Of a stretch of DNA of 50,404 nt, positions 1-8,330 are shown one piece after another. The DNA is from Methanobacterium sp. (GTDB lineage: Archaea; Methanobacteriota; Methanobacteria; Methanobacteriales; Methanobacteriaceae): positions 1 through 50,404 of the forward strand of contig JAHKLP010000047.1 of assembly GCA_020855015.1 (NCBI GenBank). Reading direction: 5' to 3'. Positions within the stretch are counted from its first letter, which is position 1, and each line of letters opens with the position of its first letter. The notes beneath the pieces were generated by a model, which saw only the letters and a list, made by a program, of their open reading frames with translations, did no database searches and was not told where the DNA came from. The position numbers and the translations under genes are program-made.

Positions 1-333
1 GGTAAAGCAGAAGGGGAAAGTGCTGCACTCGCAAAAATCTCCAAGATGCCGGAACCTTATCGTACCATGGGTGAACGGCTTCATAATATCATCAAAGCCA
101 GCTCACCATTACTCATACCAAAAACCTGGTACGGGATGCCCGCATATGCCAAAGAGGGCAAGGTCATCTGCTTCTTTCGGGGGACTAAAGACGAAAGGTA
201 CATGACATTGGGCTTCACCGAGAATGCTAAGCTGGATGAAGATAATTTTTGGCCTACTTCCTTTGCACTGAAGGATTTAACTGCCGCCGAAGAAACTAAA
301 ATCACCGCTCTGGTGAAAAAAGCTGTGAACTGA
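1..333 (+). CDS. DUF1801-family (YdhG-like) protein, 5' truncated
   Basis: The frame is open from the first base of the window, so the gene starts upstream; 110 C-terminal residues are visible. An internal ATG at 46 gives a 95-residue ORF, but the reading is continuous before it and has the same character (a helix ending in Met-Pro-Glu-Pro-Tyr, then a Met-x-Glu-Arg-Leu-His segment), so the ATG is not a convincing start. The sequence looks like the DUF1801 fold, small bacterial and archaeal proteins of unclear role sometimes called iron-chaperone-like. The central Trp-Tyr-Gly-Met-Pro-Ala-Tyr segment followed by a strand with Cys-Phe-Phe fits that family. Family assignment is by recognition only. 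Confidence 0.7.
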   Translation, partial: GKAEGESAALAKISKMPEPYRTMGERLHNIIKASSPLLIPKTWYGMPAYAKEGKVICFFRGTKDERYMTLGFTENAKLDEDNFWPTSFALKDLTAAEETKITALVKKAVN

Positions 334-788
334 GTACTAATCTTTCAACTGACTCCAAGATAGTGGTCATAGGAGTAGTCGAGGATCTAATATAATCCCT
401 ATTTGCATAAATTCAATAGATAACAGTTTTTGCTCAAGGTAAGATTCTAGAAATAAAAACATAAAATATTGGCATATAACATAGTATCTTAGGCTAATCA
501 GCAAATGTTGATATATTCTTCCTTGAAAACAACCCACAATAATAATCTTTTTCTGAATTATCGGTAAAACAAAATCTGCAGAAGATACATCTTTCCCTAG
601 ATCTCCTTCTTCTAATATTACTGCGGTTAAAGTTGCAGTGACGATTGTCACACTGCCCTGCACACCCATGAAACTAAATCAATTAAGACTTCAATACACT
701 ATTTGCCTCGATTAATTCGGCTAAATAATAACTGCCTAATAAATAAATAAGATAATAAATAGAATAATAAGTATTAGGACAAGATATT
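334..788. other. Intergenic region with a doubtful minus-strand ORF
   Basis: This 455-base gap separates the DUF1801 gene from the MFS gene. A 100-codon minus-strand frame (367-669) lies in it. Its first 45 residues look protein-like (Gly-rich start, then Ile-Val-Thr-Ala-Thr and Gly-Lys-Asp-Val-Ser-Ser). Its C-terminal half is an irregular hydrophobic stretch, and no ribosome binding site precedes the ATG. I cannot assign it to a family. It may be a decayed gene or chance. The last 80 bases before 789 are very AT-rich and probably carry the promoter of the transporter gene. Confidence 0.4.
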
Positions 789-2333
789 ATGGCTGAAAAC
801 CAGTATAAATGGGGAACAGTTTTAGTTGCATGTATGGCAATCTTCATTATTGTTTTAGACTCATCAGCAATGAATGTTTCAATAACCAACCTCGTGGTGG
901 AATTAAACACCACATTATCAGTAATTCAGGCCATTATCGCATTATATGCCCTTATTATTGCTTCATTTATGATATTGGGGAGTAAACTTCAAGATATTCT
1001 TGGTAGAAAAAAAACATTTCTATTAGGATTACTTATTTATGGTTCTGGAACAACTATTGCCACTTTGAGTATCAATGCAGGCATGTTACTAATAGGATGG
1101 GCTGTGTTAGAAGGTATAGGTGCAGCCATGATGTTCCCTGCAACCACAACCTTAGTGAGTTCTAGTTACGAAGGCAAAGACAAAATCACTGCCTTCGGAA
1201 TTTGGGGAGGCATCGCAGCAATGGGAGCTGCCATAGGCCCCATAGTGGGCGGAATCTTCACCACTTATCTTTCATGGAGGTTAGTATTCGGATCCGAACT
1301 CCTGTTTATAGCAGCTATACTAATCTTCAAACATTACCTAACAGAATCAAAACCAACATTAAAATGGAAGGATCTAGACATTCTAGGAGCATTCCTTTCA
1401 ATAACATCATTAATATTAATCGTTCTGGGTATTTTGCTACTCACAAGGCCACAGAACTGGAGTTATGTGACTGTGCTAATAGGTTCTGGTTCTGTTCTAT
1501 TCATAGTATTCTTATTATGGCAGAGGAGAAGAATTAAAAATGGTTTAGAACCCCTTACTGATATATCTCTTTTAAAAAATCGTCTGTTTGGATTAGGTAA
1601 CTTAACCTCCATAATTCAACAGATTCCATTGGCAGGTTTCCTTTTTATCATACCAGTCTTCCTGCAACAGGTCACCAAAGCAAATGCATTTGATACTGGT
1701 TTAACCCTTTTACCAGCGTCGATTATCATCCTTGTGTTTTCAATGCTCGGAGCCAAGTTTTCATCAGTTTTAGAGTCCAAATATATCCTGATGATCGGTT
1801 TTCTTATCTCAGCAGGAGGAACCTTCATACTGGGCGGAGTTTTCAATGTAAACACTCAAATGATGGATATTATACCTGGTACCATGGTCTTTGGTGTGGG
1901 TGTTGGTCTTTTACTATCACAGTTAACCAATCTCACCATGTCCGCAGCCAGGAGTGATCAGGAAACTGATGCTTCTGGTCTGTATAACTCTTTTAAAAAC
2001 TTAGGATATTCTATAGGAACAGCTTTAATAGGAGTTTTACTTTTAATCGGAATATTCGGAGGTCTTACAACAGGTATAGAATCATCAGGAATAGCTGGGA
2101 ACATGACCACTGAACAAATTCAGAACAGCCTTTTTGACTACGTGGAAACAATGCAGACGAAAACGCCCCAGATCCCCCCAGGACAAGTGCAAGAAGCGAA
2201 TCAGATTGTAGAATCCACAATTAGCTCTGCAATGAAACAAACATTTAATGCCTTATCATTAATCCTTCTTTTAGGATTTATCACCAGTATATTCCTACCC
2301 AAGACAAAAACTAATCCTGGGATGAAGAATTAA
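789..2333 (+). CDS. MFS transporter, DHA2 (EmrB/QacA-like) drug:H+ antiporter family
   Basis: A 514-residue polytopic membrane protein with about 14 hydrophobic segments, the usual size and helix number of the DHA2 multidrug efflux family. Helix 1 carries the LD motif (Leu23-Asp24). The loop after helix 2 has the MFS motif A (Gly64-Ser-Lys-Leu-x-Asp-x-x-Gly-Arg-Lys). Helix 5 has an antiporter motif C (Gly-x-x-x-Gly-Pro-x-x-Gly-Gly, about residues 145-155). The C-terminal part contains an extracellular loop with a Gln/Pro-rich stretch before the last helix. A purine-rich AGGA lies about 10 bases before the ATG. It probably exports a toxic organic compound; the substrate cannot be told. It stands alone, with no adjacent regulator. 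Confidence 0.88.
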   Translation: MAENQYKWGTVLVACMAIFIIVLDSSAMNVSITNLVVELNTTLSVIQAIIALYALIIASFMILGSKLQDILGRKKTFLLGLLIYGSGTTIATLSINAGMLLIGWAVLEGIGAAMMFPATTTLVSSSYEGKDKITAFGIWGGIAAMGAAIGPIVGGIFTTYLSWRLVFGSELLFIAAILIFKHYLTESKPTLKWKDLDILGAFLSITSLILIVLGILLLTRPQNWSYVTVLIGSGSVLFIVFLLWQRRRIKNGLEPLTDISLLKNRLFGLGNLTSIIQQIPLAGFLFIIPVFLQQVTKANAFDTGLTLLPASIIILVFSMLGAKFSSVLESKYILMIGFLISAGGTFILGGVFNVNTQMMDIIPGTMVFGVGVGLLLSQLTNLTMSAARSDQETDASGLYNSFKNLGYSIGTALIGVLLLIGIFGGLTTGIESSGIAGNMTTEQIQNSLFDYVETMQTKTPQIPPGQVQEANQIVESTISSAMKQTFNALSLILLLGFITSIFLPKTKTNPGMKN

Positions 2334-2376
2334 TAATTGCATATTCATTACAACAAAAAAAAGGAGGTAGAAGTGT

Positions 2377-2856
2377 ATGCAAAAGAATGCCATGGCATTG
2401 ATAATGATTGTTTTGGGACTGATTATTTTGATCTTCCCAATGTTAGGACTGGTCCCATTAAGTTGGATTACTGGATTTATAGTTCTTATCTTGGGTATTG
2501 GTCTTCTAATCAGCGGATTTAATGATATGAGTGTCAGTAAAGGGGTGGGGATAGCTGAAATAATATTGGGAATAATTGCCCTAATATTAGGTATTGGATT
2601 TATTGTGAACCCTGGATTATTCAGCTGGTTACTCGGTTTAATTGTATGGATTGCAGGCCTATTCCTCATAATTGCCGGAATCATCGGAATTTTCGTCAAT
2701 AAAGGAGGTTTCCGATGGAATGGAGTCATAACCCTAATAATTGGTATAATATACATAATTGTTGGGAACCTAATAGCCGATCCCCAGATATTAGGTGCCT
2801 TAATCGGCTTATGGCTAATTATAACCGGAATACTGGCGTTTATAATTAAAGAGTGA
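2377..2856 (+). CDS. DUF308 (HdeD-like) membrane protein
   Basis: A 159-residue, almost wholly hydrophobic protein made of about six short transmembrane segments rich in Gly and Ile, the pattern of the DUF308/HdeD family. In enterobacteria HdeD is linked to acid resistance; in methanogens the role is unknown. It begins 43 bases after the MFS gene and has its own strong ribosome binding site (GGAGGT at 2363-2368, eight bases before the ATG), so it is probably co-transcribed with the transporter. The three-fold repetition of a helix pair with an Asn/Asp-Gly turn suggests internal duplication. Confidence 0.8.
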   Translation: MQKNAMALIMIVLGLIILIFPMLGLVPLSWITGFIVLILGIGLLISGFNDMSVSKGVGIAEIILGIIALILGIGFIVNPGLFSWLLGLIVWIAGLFLIIAGIIGIFVNKGGFRWNGVITLIIGIIYIIVGNLIADPQILGALIGLWLIITGILAFIIKE

Positions 2857-2884
2857 AAATGGATATTTCAACCAGATTATATTC

Positions 2885-2910
2885 ATTTTCCATTAATTTT
2901 TTTTTGATTA
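2885..2910 (+). terminator. T-run terminator between convergent genes
   Basis: A run of nine T at 2897-2905 lies about 40 bases after the stop of the DUF308 gene, between two converging genes. T-runs without a strong hairpin are the usual intrinsic termination signal in archaea. Confidence 0.5.
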
Positions 2911-2917
2911 GAATAAT

Positions 2918-3214
2918 CTAGAACTCTTGATACGGAAACACTTGTTGATCGGAACTAAAACTGTAAAAACCGTTTTTACTTAGATAAATCTGGAATTCCC
3001 ACCTTTTAAACTCCCCGTTTTCAGTAATGAAGTCATCAAAAAGCTCTTTAAATTTTTCTTCACTTGCATCGGATTGTATTATAAACAGGAGATCATGACC
3101 GGCATTTAATTTATTGGTATTTTTCCGTTTCTCAGTGATGCAATCAACAAAAAACGTGTTTAAAGATCCTGTTTTCGTCTCAACAATTTCGTTATCCTGA
3201 CTTTTTCCAAACAT
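2918..3214 (-). CDS. Hypothetical protein, 98 residues
   Basis: A small soluble protein I do not recognise. The ATG at 3214 is preceded at six bases by GAGGTG, a good ribosome binding site, which favours it over an in-frame GTG three codons upstream. The N-terminal part is polar; the middle has a strand-like stretch (Leu-Leu-Phe-Ile-Ile-Gln) followed by a helix rich in Glu, Lys and Phe, and the C-terminus has many aromatic residues. No signal peptide or metal motif is visible. It faces the DUF308 gene and is divergent from the glyoxalase-fold gene. Confidence 0.6.
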   Translation of the reverse strand: MFGKSQDNEIVETKTGSLNTFFVDCITEKRKNTNKLNAGHDLLFIIQSDASEEKFKELFDDFITENGEFKRWEFQIYLSKNGFYSFSSDQQVFPYQEF

Positions 3215-3297
3215 AATAATCACCTCATATCATTAATTAACATTTAATATTGGAACAAACTTAAAATAAAATTTAAGATAAACTGGGGGTGAAAAAC

Positions 3298-3657
3298 ATG
3301 CCAAGGGTTGTTCATTTTGAAATACCTGCAGATGATCCTGAAAGGGCCATAGAATTTTATAGGAAAGTTTTCGGATGGGAAATAGAAAAATGGGAAGGAC
3401 CCTTTGACTACTGGCTGGTTAATACTGGAGATGAAAGCGAACCAGGTATTAATGGCGCTATAATGTCAAGGGGAATAGATGGCATTGTTAAAAATGCCAT
3501 TGCTGTGGATTCTGTTGATGAATATATAAAGAAGATTGAAGCTGCTGGTGGGAAGATGTCTATGGAAAAAAGTGAAATTCCTGGTGTAGGTATCATTGCA
3601 GAGTTTAAAGATACTGAGGGAAATATTTCAATAATATTAGAACCAGCGGGCGGATAA
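3298..3657 (+). CDS. VOC family (glyoxalase/bleomycin resistance fold) protein
   Basis: A 119-residue single-domain protein of the vicinal oxygen chelate fold. The first strand has His-Phe-Glu-Ile-Pro, followed by a helix ending in Glu-Phe-Tyr-x-x-Val-Phe-Gly-Trp, the hallmark of the family. The second half repeats the pattern (Ile-Ala-Val-Asp-Ser-Val-Asp-Glu-Tyr) and ends with the strand Ile-Ile-Leu-Glu-Pro. The His near the start and the final Glu are candidate metal ligands. The ATG at 3298 follows GGGGGTG at six bases; an in-frame GTG at 3289 overlaps that site and is less likely. The substrate is unknown. Confidence 0.85.
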   Translation: MPRVVHFEIPADDPERAIEFYRKVFGWEIEKWEGPFDYWLVNTGDESEPGINGAIMSRGIDGIVKNAIAVDSVDEYIKKIEAAGGKMSMEKSEIPGVGIIAEFKDTEGNISIILEPAGG

Positions 3658-3667
3658 CCTTAAATTC

Positions 3668-3682
3668 AATTTTTTTTTAATA
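3668..3682 (+). terminator. T-run terminator after the VOC gene
   Basis: Nine consecutive T (3670-3678) lie about 12 bases after the stop codon, a typical archaeal poly-T termination signal. Confidence 0.45.
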
Positions 3683-3801
3683 TAGGAAAATCTATTGATA
3701 TATAAAAAAAGATCACACTGATACACATGCAAACTTAGTTTCAAGTTGTTCGAATTGTATGATTGATTTTTAAAAGATCATTGCCGATTACCTAATTAAA
3801 A

Positions 3802-3810
3802 TTTATAAAT
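3802..3810 (+). promoter_or_regulatory. TATA box of the DUF6056-like gene
   Basis: TTTATAAAT lies about 50 bases before the ATG at 3855. With the usual archaeal spacing, transcription would start near 3832, leaving a short leader with a weak AAGGAA ribosome binding site. Confidence 0.45.
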
Positions 3811-3854
3811 ATTAAAATCCCATTAGTTATTAAATAACAATTAAGGAACTGATA

Positions 3855-5213
3855 ATGATCACTACTAAACTAAATGTTAAGAAATCATCTCTTTTGATGT
3901 ATTTCCCTTTTTTAATATTTTTTGCAATTGTTTTCCTGTGGCATTTCCGTTTAATCCCTGCAGGGGATGATTTGTATTTTAGCAGGGTGTATTATGAGCA
4001 GAACATATTTGTTTTTCTAGGATCTCACTATGAAACTTGGACATCACGGATTATAATTGAATTTTTCATAACCATATTTGCAGGGCTACCCCAGATAATC
4101 TGGAATTTTTTGGATTCAATTATTTTCACATTGATAGCTGTTTTGATCCCTAAACTCACATTTAGCACAACGAAAATAGGTGGAAAAAAATCATTTATAT
4201 ATAACTCTTTATCCTGTGTTCTGGTATTACTATATATTTTCACGATAGATGGTGCTTTATGGTCCGCTGGGTACATAGCTTCCACTTTAACTTATACCTG
4301 GCCCTTATTTTTCATTTTATTACATTTTTATGTGGTGAAAAAATATGTATTTAATGAGCATAATCTGAATATGCTAAGTATCACTAAAAAAGTGGCTATT
4401 TACGGAATAATGATCTTCTCTTTAATATTTGCCATAAATAATGAATTAGTGTTATTTATTACTGCTGGAGCTTATTTTTTTATCATTTGTTACTGTTGGT
4501 ACAAGAAGATAAAAATCCCAAAATCAATTTTTTTAATGTTGTTCATCATATTGTTAGGCTTTTTAAATTTCTATTTATGCCCTGGAAACCAGGCAAGATA
4601 CGTAAAAGATACATTACGACGTTTTCCAGATTATTACACTTTAACTATAATTAATAAAATAGATCTGGGAATTAGTGTGTTGTTTTATAAATTCATTACT
4701 CCCGATGGTCCCACGAAATTTGGACCTATCTACCTGCTCTTCTTTGGAGTTTTGACTTTTTATGTATACTCCATCACGAAAAAAAAGATCCCAGTGTTAA
4801 TAAGCTTAATACCCCTAATAATTATGCTATCATCCTTTGGATTGATTCTTTTATGGGGATATTCACCTATAATTACGTTCATGAATGAAGCAGTGACAGA
4901 ACATGGATTATTACAATCCAATTTAAGCAATATCTTATTAATTTCGGTTATATACGCAATCGTATTGTTTTCTGTTCTTTATAGTTTAGTGCAAATCTAT
5001 AAATACAGGGGAAAGAAACTTAGTGGCCTGATATTTTGTTTACTTGCATTGGGATTTGCTTCGCAAATGGTGAAAGGTTTTTCACCTACTTGTTGGACAA
5101 CCGGTGATAGATGGGAAATATATTATTATTTCTTCATTACCTGTGTTATTTATATTTTAACGGTTGAATTGTTGGAAAATCGACAAGATGATGGTAAAAT
5201 AACTGATTGGTAA
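3855..5213 (+). CDS. Polytopic membrane protein, DUF6056-like
   Basis: A 452-residue protein with about eleven predicted membrane helices. The first external loop carries Pro-Ala-Gly-Asp-Asp-Leu-Tyr and a downstream Trp-Thr-Ser-Arg, a pattern I associate with DUF6056 and related glycosyltransferase-like membrane proteins, where an Asp-Asp pair lies in the first loop. A loop with Cys-Pro-Gly-Asn-x-x-Arg lies about the middle. Such proteins are often linked to surface polysaccharides, but no glycosyltransferase gene is next to it, so the role is open. It has its own promoter and stands alone between the VOC gene and a minus-strand gene. Confidence 0.6.
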   Translation: MITTKLNVKKSSLLMYFPFLIFFAIVFLWHFRLIPAGDDLYFSRVYYEQNIFVFLGSHYETWTSRIIIEFFITIFAGLPQIIWNFLDSIIFTLIAVLIPKLTFSTTKIGGKKSFIYNSLSCVLVLLYIFTIDGALWSAGYIASTLTYTWPLFFILLHFYVVKKYVFNEHNLNMLSITKKVAIYGIMIFSLIFAINNELVLFITAGAYFFIICYCWYKKIKIPKSIFLMLFIILLGFLNFYLCPGNQARYVKDTLRRFPDYYTLTIINKIDLGISVLFYKFITPDGPTKFGPIYLLFFGVLTFYVYSITKKKIPVLISLIPLIIMLSSFGLILLWGYSPIITFMNEAVTEHGLLQSNLSNILLISVIYAIVLFSVLYSLVQIYKYRGKKLSGLIFCLLALGFASQMVKGFSPTCWTTGDRWEIYYYFFITCVIYILTVELLENRQDDGKITDW

Positions 5214-5429
5214 ACACACCACAGAGTTTTGTAATATAGTGTGAAAGATATACTATTAAATCCACTTTGATTTCTAAATAGTGCCACATTGGTGCTTAGA
5301 ATTGTATTTTACACTTTAATAACAAAATAGGATTAGGAAAAATCCAATAATAATTGATCCAGTGAATTTAACGAGACTTATAATTCCCACCTTTTTTCAA
5401 ACCTTGATATTAGCTCTAATTAAATAGCA

Positions 5430-6068
5430 CTAACTCGTATCTTGGTTTTTAAAGTTTATTATAGGTTTTCCAAATAAATCAGACACTAATGCGTGGATAA
5501 AAGCAATAGGTGTTATAAGAGTTCCTAACATCATTTTCAGCTCATAAAGTATACTGCTTCTAGGGTCAGATTTGCCTCTCATCCTGTTGATGAAAGAACT
5601 CCAGGGAATGCCATAGGTATTTCCAATCATGATGGTGCGAACTGCACCAAGTATTCCTTTTGCTTTAGATTCACCATAGATTTCAACGATTCGCAGCCAA
5701 GACTTCCTGGTGGGGTTTCCCCTGGTTTCGGCATAGTGTTGGGCGAACAATACTGCTTCAAGTTCATCACTGGGAACATCCTCCATAAGCCCTGAGAGCA
5801 TCTTCTGGATTTCTTCATTGCTCATTCCACTTTCAAGAGCTCTTTTTGTATGTGCATAGGAACATATTGCACAGTCATTCACTTCAGTCACTGCCAGCAT
5901 TAACCTTTCAATAAATTTAGGGCTTAATTCTTTGTTCCTTTTGGCCCTGAACATGTATTTTAAGGTTCGGATTCCTGCGTGAAAAATCCAGTAAGATTCC
6001 ATAACCGAGTATAGTTCCCTGCCAGAGAGAACTTCATTGTGGGTTTTTTCATTATTTTTGGGAGTCAT
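5430..6068 (-). CDS. Carboxymuconolactone decarboxylase / AhpD-like protein
   Basis: A 212-residue all-helical protein of the AhpD-like superfamily. It carries the full AhpD catalytic pattern: Glu54, then eleven residues, Cys66-x-x-Cys69 and His73. In AhpD the two cysteines form a redox disulfide and act as an alkylhydroperoxidase. Here the protein is longer than a single CMD domain, with a C-terminal hydrophobic helix (Met-Leu-Gly-Thr-Leu-Ile region). A peroxide or disulfide reductase role is plausible; the physiological partner is not visible. The region 5214-5429 downstream is AT-rich and gene-free. Confidence 0.82.
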   Translation of the reverse strand: MTPKNNEKTHNEVLSGRELYSVMESYWIFHAGIRTLKYMFRAKRNKELSPKFIERLMLAVTEVNDCAICSYAHTKRALESGMSNEEIQKMLSGLMEDVPSDELEAVLFAQHYAETRGNPTRKSWLRIVEIYGESKAKGILGAVRTIMIGNTYGIPWSSFINRMRGKSDPRSSILYELKMMLGTLITPIAFIHALVSDLFGKPIINFKNQDTS

Positions 6069-6259
6069 AAAACTTCACTTAGATTTATTTACATTCAGCC
6101 AATAACCAGAGTTGATATTATATATCAGTATCATCAATCAAGGCTTTAAGTCGCAACATATCATTAATACTTTTTTAATTATTGTTTGCTAAGAGAAATA
6201 TTTATTAGTTAATAATTTAATAATAGTTATTACAAGTATAATACCATGGTGTGATTGAT

Positions 6260-6667
6260 TTGAGAATTAGCATGTCGCTGCCTAGAAAATTGTTAAACGA
6301 GTTTGATGAAGTTTTAACAGATAGAGGATATAATTCAAGATCCAAAGGTATTAGGGATGCTCTGAAAGACTACATTGTACGCTATCAGTGGATGAAAGAC
6401 CTGGAAGGAGACCGTGTAGGGATAATTGCCGTTATCTACGACCATCACTATCCTGGAGTAATGGAAGAAATCACTGACATTCAGCACCAATACAGAGACC
6501 ATATTAATGCAACTATGCACCTCCACATGTCTGAAAAGAACTGTTTGGAAGTTATTATAGTTAAAGGAGATGCCAGTGAGATCCGGAATCTCACAGAGAA
6601 AATTATGAGTCTTAAAGGTGTGGAACACGTTAAATTAACCACCACTTCCAGTACAAAGAACAATTAA
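6260..6667 (+). CDS. nikR: Nickel-responsive transcriptional regulator NikR
   Basis: A ribbon-helix-helix repressor with a C-terminal ACT-like metal domain. The N-terminus has the RHH strand (Arg-Ile-Ser-Met-Ser-Leu-Pro) and the helix pair ending in Arg-Asp-Ala-Leu. If translation starts at TTG 6260, the nickel ligands fall at His76, His87, His89 and Cys95, the same numbers as in Escherichia coli NikR, with identical spacing (11, 2, 6). The TTG is also preceded by TGTGAT at four bases, the spacing seen for other genes here; a GTG at 6251 is the alternative. NikR senses Ni(II) and represses nickel-uptake genes. No transporter is adjacent, so its targets are elsewhere. Confidence 0.93.
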   Translation: MRISMSLPRKLLNEFDEVLTDRGYNSRSKGIRDALKDYIVRYQWMKDLEGDRVGIIAVIYDHHYPGVMEEITDIQHQYRDHINATMHLHMSEKNCLEVIIVKGDASEIRNLTEKIMSLKGVEHVKLTTTSSTKNN

Positions 6668-7066
6668 ATGAAAACTCAGATATCCAGTCTAATAATCCCT
6701 AGTTAAGAGAATGAAAAAATTATTTAAGATTGATCAAACGATCCAATCCTTAACTCTTTTTTAAGTTGAATAAAAGAAAATAGTGCCATTCCCTTAATTT
6801 TCGGGTCTATTCTGATAAATTATATAGCTGATTTAATAGTGCTGGTATTCTAAACCAGCAAGACGAATTGATTACAGATGAAATGACAGGATCTCTTAAT
6901 TAAGGAAATAAGTAAATATGGGCTTATTAAGGAATATGATGAGATTTTTGAGCTTGATCACTCAGATCATTATTCTATTTGTGAATTTTTATTCCTTCAA
7001 TCAGGGATCATTTTAATAAAAAGACAATTATTATAAAAAACCTTAACCCACTAAATATATTATATT
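6668..7066. other. Gene-free region with possible decayed coding fragment
   Basis: No intact gene is visible between nikR and the radical SAM gene. A perfect 6-bp hairpin (GCTGGT/ACCAGC) lies near 6840-6860. From about 6831 to 7036 two overlapping plus-strand frames read like protein: one ends with Asp-Glu-Met-Thr-Gly-Ser-Leu-Asn then a stop, and the other continues with Lys-Tyr-Gly-Leu-Ile-Lys-Glu-Tyr-Asp to a stop at 7036. A single-base shift would join them. Confidence 0.4.
6831..7036 (+). pseudogene. Possible frameshifted remnant, GGDEF-like start motif
   Basis: The first frame (6831 to about 6896) ends in Ile-Thr-Asp-Glu-Met-Thr-Gly-Ser-Leu-Asn-stop. This resembles the Asp-x-x-Thr-Gly-x-x-Asn motif that opens GGDEF-type domains. 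A second frame shifted by one base continues for about 45 codons with coding-like composition and stops at 7036. Neither has a start codon with a ribosome binding site. It would be the remains of a small part of a sensor protein. The assignment rests on one motif and is weak. Confidence 0.25.
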
Positions 7067-7076
7067 TTATATAAAA
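7067..7076 (+). promoter_or_regulatory. TATA box of the radical SAM gene cluster
   Basis: TTTATATAAA lies 55 bases before the ATG at 7131. Transcription would begin near 7097, giving a leader of about 35 bases that contains the GGTGA ribosome binding site. Confidence 0.5.
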
Positions 7077-7130
7077 AATCATGGCAAAATTATTCTTTAG
7101 ACATATCTTTGAAAAAAATGGTGAATTATA

Positions 7131-8282
7131 ATGGCTTTTCATGTGATGCTGGTTCCCACCCTGGGTTGTCCTTCCAACTGTGAATATTGCTGGAGTTCTG
7201 AGGAAAGTTCTCCAATAATGGATGTTAGTATAATTAGAGAAGTTGTAGAATGGCTTAAGGACTTCCGAAATGAACCGGTTACTTTCACCTTCCATGGTGG
7301 AGAACCTTTACTGGCAGGGTATGAATTTTTCAAAGAATCATTACCACTCCTGGCAGACGGTTTAGCACATCTTAAACCAGCATTCGCTATTCAAACTAAT
7401 TTATGGAACCTCACACCAGAACTGGCGGAATTATTCAAAAAGTATGAGATACCAATTGGTTCCAGTCTGGATGGTCCCGAGGAACTTAACGATCTCCAGA
7501 GGGGAACTGGATATTATCAGAAGACCATGCGTGGTTATGAAATCGCAAAGGATCATGACTTGCAGGTCAGTTTTATATCTACCTTCACCTCGTACTCGGT
7601 CCAATACAAGGAAGATATTTTCAATTTTTTCCTTGAAAATGGGTTGAACCTTAAATTACACCCTGCTTTGCCATCATTGCGTGACAGAAATCCTGAAAAA
7701 TGGGCTTTATCCCCTGAAGAATATGGGGAACTGTTGATATATCTCCTGGATGAGTACTTGGAAAATATGGACCAAATTGAGCTTAAAAACATTGACCACC
7801 TAGCAAAATGTGTTTTCACCCGCAGAGGAGTGGTTTGCACATTCGTCGACTGCATGGGAGATACATTCGCAGTGGGTCCAGATGGAAGTATTTATCCCTG
7901 CTACCGTTTCGTTGGAATGCCTGAATACGTTATGGGAAATGTGGTAGATCATCCCAGCATGGAAGATTTAGCCCAATCCGATTCCTGGAAGCTTCTTCAG
8001 GATTTCAAAGACTATGTAGATTCAGAATGTAAAAAGTGTAATTATATAAAATTCTGTAGAGGGGGATGTCCCTATAACGCCCTTAAAATCAATGAAAAAA
8101 CAGGTGAAGCAGAAATAAATGGAGTAGATCCCCATTGCACAGCCTATAAGATGATATTTAAGGAGATTACCAAGCGGGCTACCAAAGAAATGCTGGGCCC
8201 CAGTATGGGCCTAGTGGATTCGTCAAGCATGGATAAAAAAACCAAAAAGGGAATAATGTCTATAATGCTCAAACCTTCTTGA
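7131..8282 (+). CDS. Radical SAM/SPASM protein, putative peptide-modifying enzyme
   Basis: A 383-residue radical SAM enzyme. The N-terminal CxxxCxxC binds the SAM-dependent [4Fe-4S] cluster (Cys13, Cys17, Cys20), followed by Gly-Gly-Glu-Pro in a TIM-barrel strand. The C-terminal SPASM-type domain has Cys236, Cys241, Cys257, Cys300, Cys303, Cys309, Cys313 and Cys336, enough for two auxiliary clusters, with the Gly-x4-Cys pattern at Cys257. This is the architecture of sulfatase maturases and of RiPP peptide-modifying enzymes. It resembles a methanogen family named for Mhun_1560 (TIGR04083, from memory), thought to act on a Cys-rich peptide. Such a peptide is encoded 382 bases downstream. The ATG follows GGTGA at seven bases. 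Confidence 0.88.
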   Translation: MAFHVMLVPTLGCPSNCEYCWSSEESSPIMDVSIIREVVEWLKDFRNEPVTFTFHGGEPLLAGYEFFKESLPLLADGLAHLKPAFAIQTNLWNLTPELAELFKKYEIPIGSSLDGPEELNDLQRGTGYYQKTMRGYEIAKDHDLQVSFISTFTSYSVQYKEDIFNFFLENGLNLKLHPALPSLRDRNPEKWALSPEEYGELLIYLLDEYLENMDQIELKNIDHLAKCVFTRRGVVCTFVDCMGDTFAVGPDGSIYPCYRFVGMPEYVMGNVVDHPSMEDLAQSDSWKLLQDFKDYVDSECKKCNYIKFCRGGCPYNALKINEKTGEAEINGVDPHCTAYKMIFKEITKRATKEMLGPSMGLVDSSSMDKKTKKGIMSIMLKPS

Positions 8283-8330
8283 ATAAGAGTATAAGAAAAA
8301 ATGAACATTTAAAATGTGAGATAGATAAAA

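Noticed and set aside
2295..2756. A 153-codon minus-strand ORF across the DUF308 gene
   Set aside because: It is the reverse image of a strongly biased Ile/Gly-rich membrane gene and is rich in Pro and Ile for that reason; the plus strand has the SD and the family match.
6918..7016. A 32-residue hydrophobic plus-strand ORF as a small membrane protein
   Set aside because: The ribosome binding site is about 12 bases away and weak. Another frame in the same stretch has better coding character.
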